Source: Alphaproteobacteria bacterium (lineage in GTDB: Bacteria > Pseudomonadota > Alphaproteobacteria > RF32 > CAG-239). From it: a DNA stretch of 9,420 bases. The translations under genes and the position numbers were made by a program. Under the pieces are notes generated by a model. The model saw only the letters and a program-made list of their open reading frames with translations. It was not told where the DNA came from and did not search any database. This document shows positions 7,604 to 9,420 of this stretch, piece after piece; the stretch's first letter is position 1, and every line of letters begins with the position of its first letter. The stretch spans positions 1 through 9,420 of the forward strand of contig JAFTNB010000070.1 in NCBI GenBank assembly GCA_017452115.1, written 5' to 3'.

Positions 7604-7628
7604 ACCCCTGATTTCTTCAGGGGTTTTT
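7604..7628 (+). terminator. Intrinsic terminator at the end of the glycan operon
   Basis: ACCCCTGA (7604-7611) pairs perfectly with TCAGGGGT (7617-7624) around a TTTCT loop, and the T run at 7624-7628 follows. This is a textbook rho-independent terminator for rightward transcription, 20 bp after the broken gene. It lies 8 bp beyond the stop of the leftward regulator gene and may also terminate it, though the T tract on that side is poor. Confidence 0.85.
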
Positions 7629-7635
7629 ATATAGA

Positions 7636-8052
7636 TTAGTTATTCTGTTCAGCACTATAAAATTTTCTCCCTAACTCCTCCGCTAGTCTATCAGCCCTGA
7701 CTTTTTCAAATTCGTATTGCTGTTTGTAGTATTCGGCGTCGCATTGGTAGTTGGCGGCTTCTTGGGCGATGATTTTCTTATCTATATTGCTTAAATCCAC
7801 ACAAGAGATTGTCAGGTAGGGCTTGCCGGAGAGGTTTAACACTCTGCAACCGTGATTGTTCGTAGATTTGAGCAGATATCCCTCACGGATCAGCTCGTTT
7901 ACCAGAACTTTGGCAGAATTAACCGTCAGCCCCAAAGCCATGGCGATTTTATCATTTCCCATAAAAAATTGGTGATTGTTGTTGGTTTTATATTTAATGA
8001 AATCTAACAGCAGACGCTTGGTAATAGACAATTCAGCTTTGCTTTTGCTCAT
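7636..8052 (-). CDS. Winged-helix DNA-binding protein with coiled-coil tail
   Basis: A 138-residue protein. Residues 8-75 form a winged helix-turn-helix: a first helix (ITKRLLLDFIKY), a helix-turn-helix at about 33-57 (NDKIAMALGLTVNSAKVLVNEL), and a wing at about 58-72 (REGYLLKSTNNHGCR). Residues 92-128 are charged and helical, probably a dimerising coiled coil. This matches the general pattern of GntR/MarR-like or HTH_36-type domains, seen in transcription factors and in the DNA-binding parts of replication initiators; I cannot place it more closely. A strong AAGGAGAA site precedes the ATG (8052-8050). That site partly overlaps a perfect inverted repeat (8061-8095), and six near-palindromic repeats lie just upstream (8133-8277), both obvious candidate binding sites for this protein. 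Its codons are visibly GC-richer than the glycan genes. It is either an autoregulated repressor or a short Rep-like protein; the lack of a catalytic domain favours DNA binding only. Confidence 0.82.
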   Translation of the reverse strand: MSKSKAELSITKRLLLDFIKYKTNNNHQFFMGNDKIAMALGLTVNSAKVLVNELIREGYLLKSTNNHGCRVLNLSGKPYLTISCVDLSNIDKKIIAQEAANYQCDAEYYKQQYEFEKVRADRLAEELGRKFYSAEQNN

Positions 8053-8060
8053 GTTTTCTC

Positions 8061-8095
8061 CTTAATAAATCATTTGTCTGCATCTATTTATTAAG
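8061..8095 (-). promoter_or_regulatory. Inverted repeat over the regulator's start region (operator or SD-masking hairpin)
   Basis: CTTAATAAAT (8061-8070) and ATTTATTAAG (8086-8095) form a perfect 10 bp inverted repeat with a 15 bp spacer. A minus-strand -10-like TAAAAT (8103-8098) lies immediately upstream, so transcription would begin within the repeat: the position of an autorepression operator. In the mRNA the same repeat could fold and pair the AAG of the AAGGAG ribosome-binding site, limiting translation. Both readings are inference. Confidence 0.5.
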
Positions 8096-8132
8096 AGATT
8101 TTATCGAATTTGAATTTTAACAAAATTGAGAC

Positions 8133-8277
8133 CGGAAATTGTTATTTCCACCAATTCAGAACTCCGGAAACGCTTATTTTCACTTATCTCAAAACGGAAA
8201 CGGATATTTCCCTTCTCGGAAGTCTTTATTTCCGCCACCGGAAACTTATATTTCCCCGAACGGAAACCGTTATTACC
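8133..8277. repeat. Array of six 17 bp near-palindromes, last four on a 22 bp period
   Basis: Six copies align without gaps to CGGAAACNNTTATTTCC, starting at 8133, 8165, 8195, 8217, 8239 and 8261. The intervals are 32, 30, 22, 22 and 22 bp. Each unit is a dyad, GGAAA-N6-TTTCC; copies 2 and 6 have one arm mutated (TTTTC, TTACC) and copy 4 has GGAAG. The 22 bp spacing is about two helical turns, placing sites on the same DNA face. This is how iterons of replication origins and multi-site operators are built. The array starts 80 bp upstream of the winged-helix gene. It is not a CRISPR: units and spacers are too short and the gaps are not unique 30-mers. The repeats keep several short spurious reading frames open here. 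Confidence 0.8.
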
Positions 8278-8333
8278 ACCGCTCCTTATACAAATGGTTA
8301 CATATCAATGCGTTCGGAGGAATTTTGAACGGC

Positions 8334-8379
8334 TATAATAGTATTATAATAGAAATAAAAAAGAACTATTATAATAGAA
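8334..8379. repeat. AT-rich palindromic direct repeats
   Basis: TATTATAATAGAA occurs twice (8342-8354, 8367-8379), 25 bp apart, with a third partial copy TATAATAG at 8334-8341. The second lies in the perfect palindrome CTATTATAATAG (8366-8377). The repeats contain three TATAAT strings, so they could hold -10 elements, but no -35 at 16-18 bp spacing stands out. Following the 22 bp array, an AT-rich unwinding region is an alternative reading. Confidence 0.5.
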
Positions 8380-8433
8380 CGAAATGACAATAGCCTTTTG
8401 TTTTCTTTGCTAAAATAGAGCGGTTTAAAGCAA

Positions 8434-8463
8434 ATCAGGTGCATTGAATTCAACACACCTGAT
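8434..8463. repeat. Hairpin/dyad with internal palindrome
   Basis: ATCAGGTG (8434-8441) pairs with CACCTGAT (8456-8463). The loop contains the perfect palindrome TTGAATTCAA (8444-8453), so almost the whole 30 bp is a dyad. No T run follows in either direction, so it is unlikely to be an intrinsic terminator. It could be an operator or part of the ankyrin gene's leader. Confidence 0.45.
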
Positions 8464-8508
8464 AAAGACAAATTTGATTTATTATTGAAATTGAGCTGTC
8501 TGCTACAT

Positions 8509-8600
8509 AGGTATTTATCTTTTGATTTTAGCAATTTGTTCCAATCACAAAATGCGCTTTTTACCAGATAAATACCTTTGTAATTAATAAGACAAAGGAG
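8509..8600 (+). promoter_or_regulatory. Leader with two mutually exclusive hairpins, one hiding the SD of the ankyrin gene
   Basis: Outer hairpin: AGGTATTTATCT (8509-8520) pairs perfectly with AGATAAATACCT (8566-8577), and inside it GCAATTTG (8531-8538) pairs 7 of 8 with CAAAATGC (8548-8555). Second hairpin: CCTTTGT (8575-8581) pairs perfectly with ACAAAGG (8592-8598), covering most of the AAAGGAG ribosome-binding site (8594-8600). The two share bases 8575-8577, so they compete. This is the logic of a translational switch. No known riboswitch core was recognised; in AT-rich DNA a chance match is possible. Confidence 0.45.
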
Positions 8601-8605
8601 ATTTT

Positions 8606-9148
8606 ATGTTAACGTATAATCCGGAAAACAAAACCTATTCAAGATTCATTCCTGTTGAACAACTGGAAGAAATGAAAGAAAAAATGCGTTCTATTGAAGA
8701 GAGATTAAAAAACACGCCGATTAACCCACCATATACATATGAAACAGAGGAAGAGCTTGATATTGATGACATGGAGGGCTTAAATAAATTTTTGGAAACC
8801 GAGAAATTTAATATCAATATGTCCATCAATCGCCGTAGAGCCAGTTTGTTTTTGGTGGCATGTTACTTTACAGACAATAAAGATGTTTTAGAGTTTTTAA
8901 TAGCACAAGGCAGCGAAATCAACAGAACGGACATTTTCGGTTACAATGCCATTATGTCGGTGGTTTTGAACGAAAATATGGACGACCAAACAAACCTGGG
9001 GACAATTCAAATGTTGATAGACAAAGGCTGCGATGTCAACTGGCTGAATTATCAATGCGAAACCGCACTTACTCTTGCTTTGGAGCGTGTGGAGATTGAT
9101 ATTGCGAACCTTTTGCTTGATAATGGAGCTTTTCTTTACAGAAATTAA
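8606..9148 (+). CDS. Ankyrin-repeat protein
   Basis: A 180-residue cytoplasmic protein with no signal peptide. Residues 15-35 (EQLEEMKEKMRSIEERL) are a charged helix. About three ankyrin repeats follow: 78-107 (with DVLEFLIAQGSEIN), 111-146 (with TIQMLIDKGCDVN and a short DDQTNLG insertion) and 150-179 (TALTLALERVEIDIANLLLDNGA). Ankyrin repeats mediate protein-protein binding; no enzymatic domain is present, so the partner decides its role and remains unknown. In host-associated bacteria such proteins may be internal or secreted effectors; nothing here shows export. An AAAGGAG site lies 5 bases before the ATG and can be sequestered by a leader hairpin. The gene converges on the partial gene at 9161 with only 12 bp between their stops. 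Confidence 0.88.
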   Translation: MLTYNPENKTYSRFIPVEQLEEMKEKMRSIEERLKNTPINPPYTYETEEELDIDDMEGLNKFLETEKFNINMSINRRRASLFLVACYFTDNKDVLEFLIAQGSEINRTDIFGYNAIMSVVLNENMDDQTNLGTIQMLIDKGCDVNWLNYQCETALTLALERVEIDIANLLLDNGAFLYRN

Positions 9149-9160
9149 GTAAAACCCAAG

Positions 9161-9420
9161 CTATTTAGCACAAAATTCAAGATTAGAAACTACCTCTAAC
9201 AACATTTGAAGAGTATCGGAGAGCTTTTTCATCTTTTGCGGAGGTAGTTTTTGCTGTAAGTAGAAATCATAGATATTTGTAACCAATGCACTGCATTCAT
9301 TTGCAAACTTTTGCAATGTATTCATCACTTCGCTGTCATCCTCCTGAAGAATTTCATATTCCGTGATTTTATCGCAATTTTGGCTCAGATATTTGTTGAG
9401 CTCGTCTTCATTTTCAAAGA
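9161..9420 (-). CDS. C-terminal part of an unrecognised helical protein, cut by window edge
   Basis: The minus-strand frame is open from the window edge for 85 codons to a TAG (9163-9161). The visible part is acidic then basic, predicted all-helical, without membrane segments: it includes ELNKYLSQNCDKITEYEILQ and ends SDTLQMLLEVVSNLEFCAK. The start lies outside the window. The family is not recognised. Codon use looks normal and the frame is clean; the other frames on this strand were not examined in detail. Confidence 0.7.
   Translation of the reverse strand, partial: FENEDELNKYLSQNCDKITEYEILQEDDSEVMNTLQKFANECSALVTNIYDFYLQQKLPPQKMKKLSDTLQMLLEVVSNLEFCAK

Noticed and set aside
8133..8277. CRISPR array
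   Set aside because: Units are 17 bp and imperfect, gaps are 5-15 bp, and no cas gene is present in the window.
8110..8387. Three overlapping short rightward reading frames
   Set aside because: They are kept open by the 22 bp-phased repeat array; none has a convincing ribosome-binding site, the first starts at a TTG, and the peptides show only the repeat's translation.
9187..9252. AAACTACCTC / GAGGTAGTTT inverted repeat followed by TTTTT, as a terminator for the ankyrin gene
   Set aside because: The 44-base loop is long for an intrinsic terminator and it lies inside the coding part of the convergent gene; a chance or coding-constrained match is as likely.

Overview
The window is AT-rich and gene-dense, with short operon spacings (1-4 bp overlaps) and clear AAGGAG-type Shine-Dalgarno (SD) sites. 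It reads like an accessory or surface-glycan region of a low-GC Gram-negative, host-associated bacterium. The regular SD sites argue against typical Bacteroidota, although the recombinase here resembles the Bacteroides Mpi type. I cannot fix the taxon from this sequence; a low-GC gut alphaproteobacterium is only a guess.

Left part (1-1600): the start of an unrecognised leftward gene, a structured intergenic stretch, an unrecognised single-pass membrane protein (308-949), a bidirectional hairpin terminator, and a leftward serine recombinase of the invertase/resolvase family (983-1591).

Centre (1644-7630): between the recombinase and the first glycosyltransferase lies a 130 bp AT-rich segment bounded by a 13/14 bp inverted repeat. 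This is the layout of a phase-variable invertible promoter next to its own invertase. It precedes a tight rightward operon: a GT2 glycosyltransferase, UDP-glucuronate decarboxylase (UDP-xylose synthase), UDP-glucose 6-dehydrogenase, and a two-domain GT2 glycosyltransferase. The two sugar-nucleotide enzymes convert UDP-glucose to UDP-glucuronate to UDP-xylose, and the glycosyltransferases presumably build a surface glycan. A small gene broken by one in-frame stop follows, then a strong intrinsic terminator (7604-7628). My reading is that the recombinase switches this UDP-xylose/glycan operon on and off; that is inference from layout.

Right part (7636-9420): a leftward winged-helix DNA-binding protein, then a 553 bp non-coding stretch packed with structure, then a rightward ankyrin-repeat protein and the C-terminal part of a leftward unrecognised gene. 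The non-coding stretch holds an inverted repeat over the regulator's SD, six copies of a 17 bp near-palindrome (the last four at exactly 22 bp spacing), AT-rich palindromes, a hairpin, and two mutually exclusive hairpins, one of which would bury the SD of the ankyrin gene. The array next to a DNA-binding protein gene resembles either an iteron-type replication origin or a multi-site operator; the sequence alone does not decide between them.
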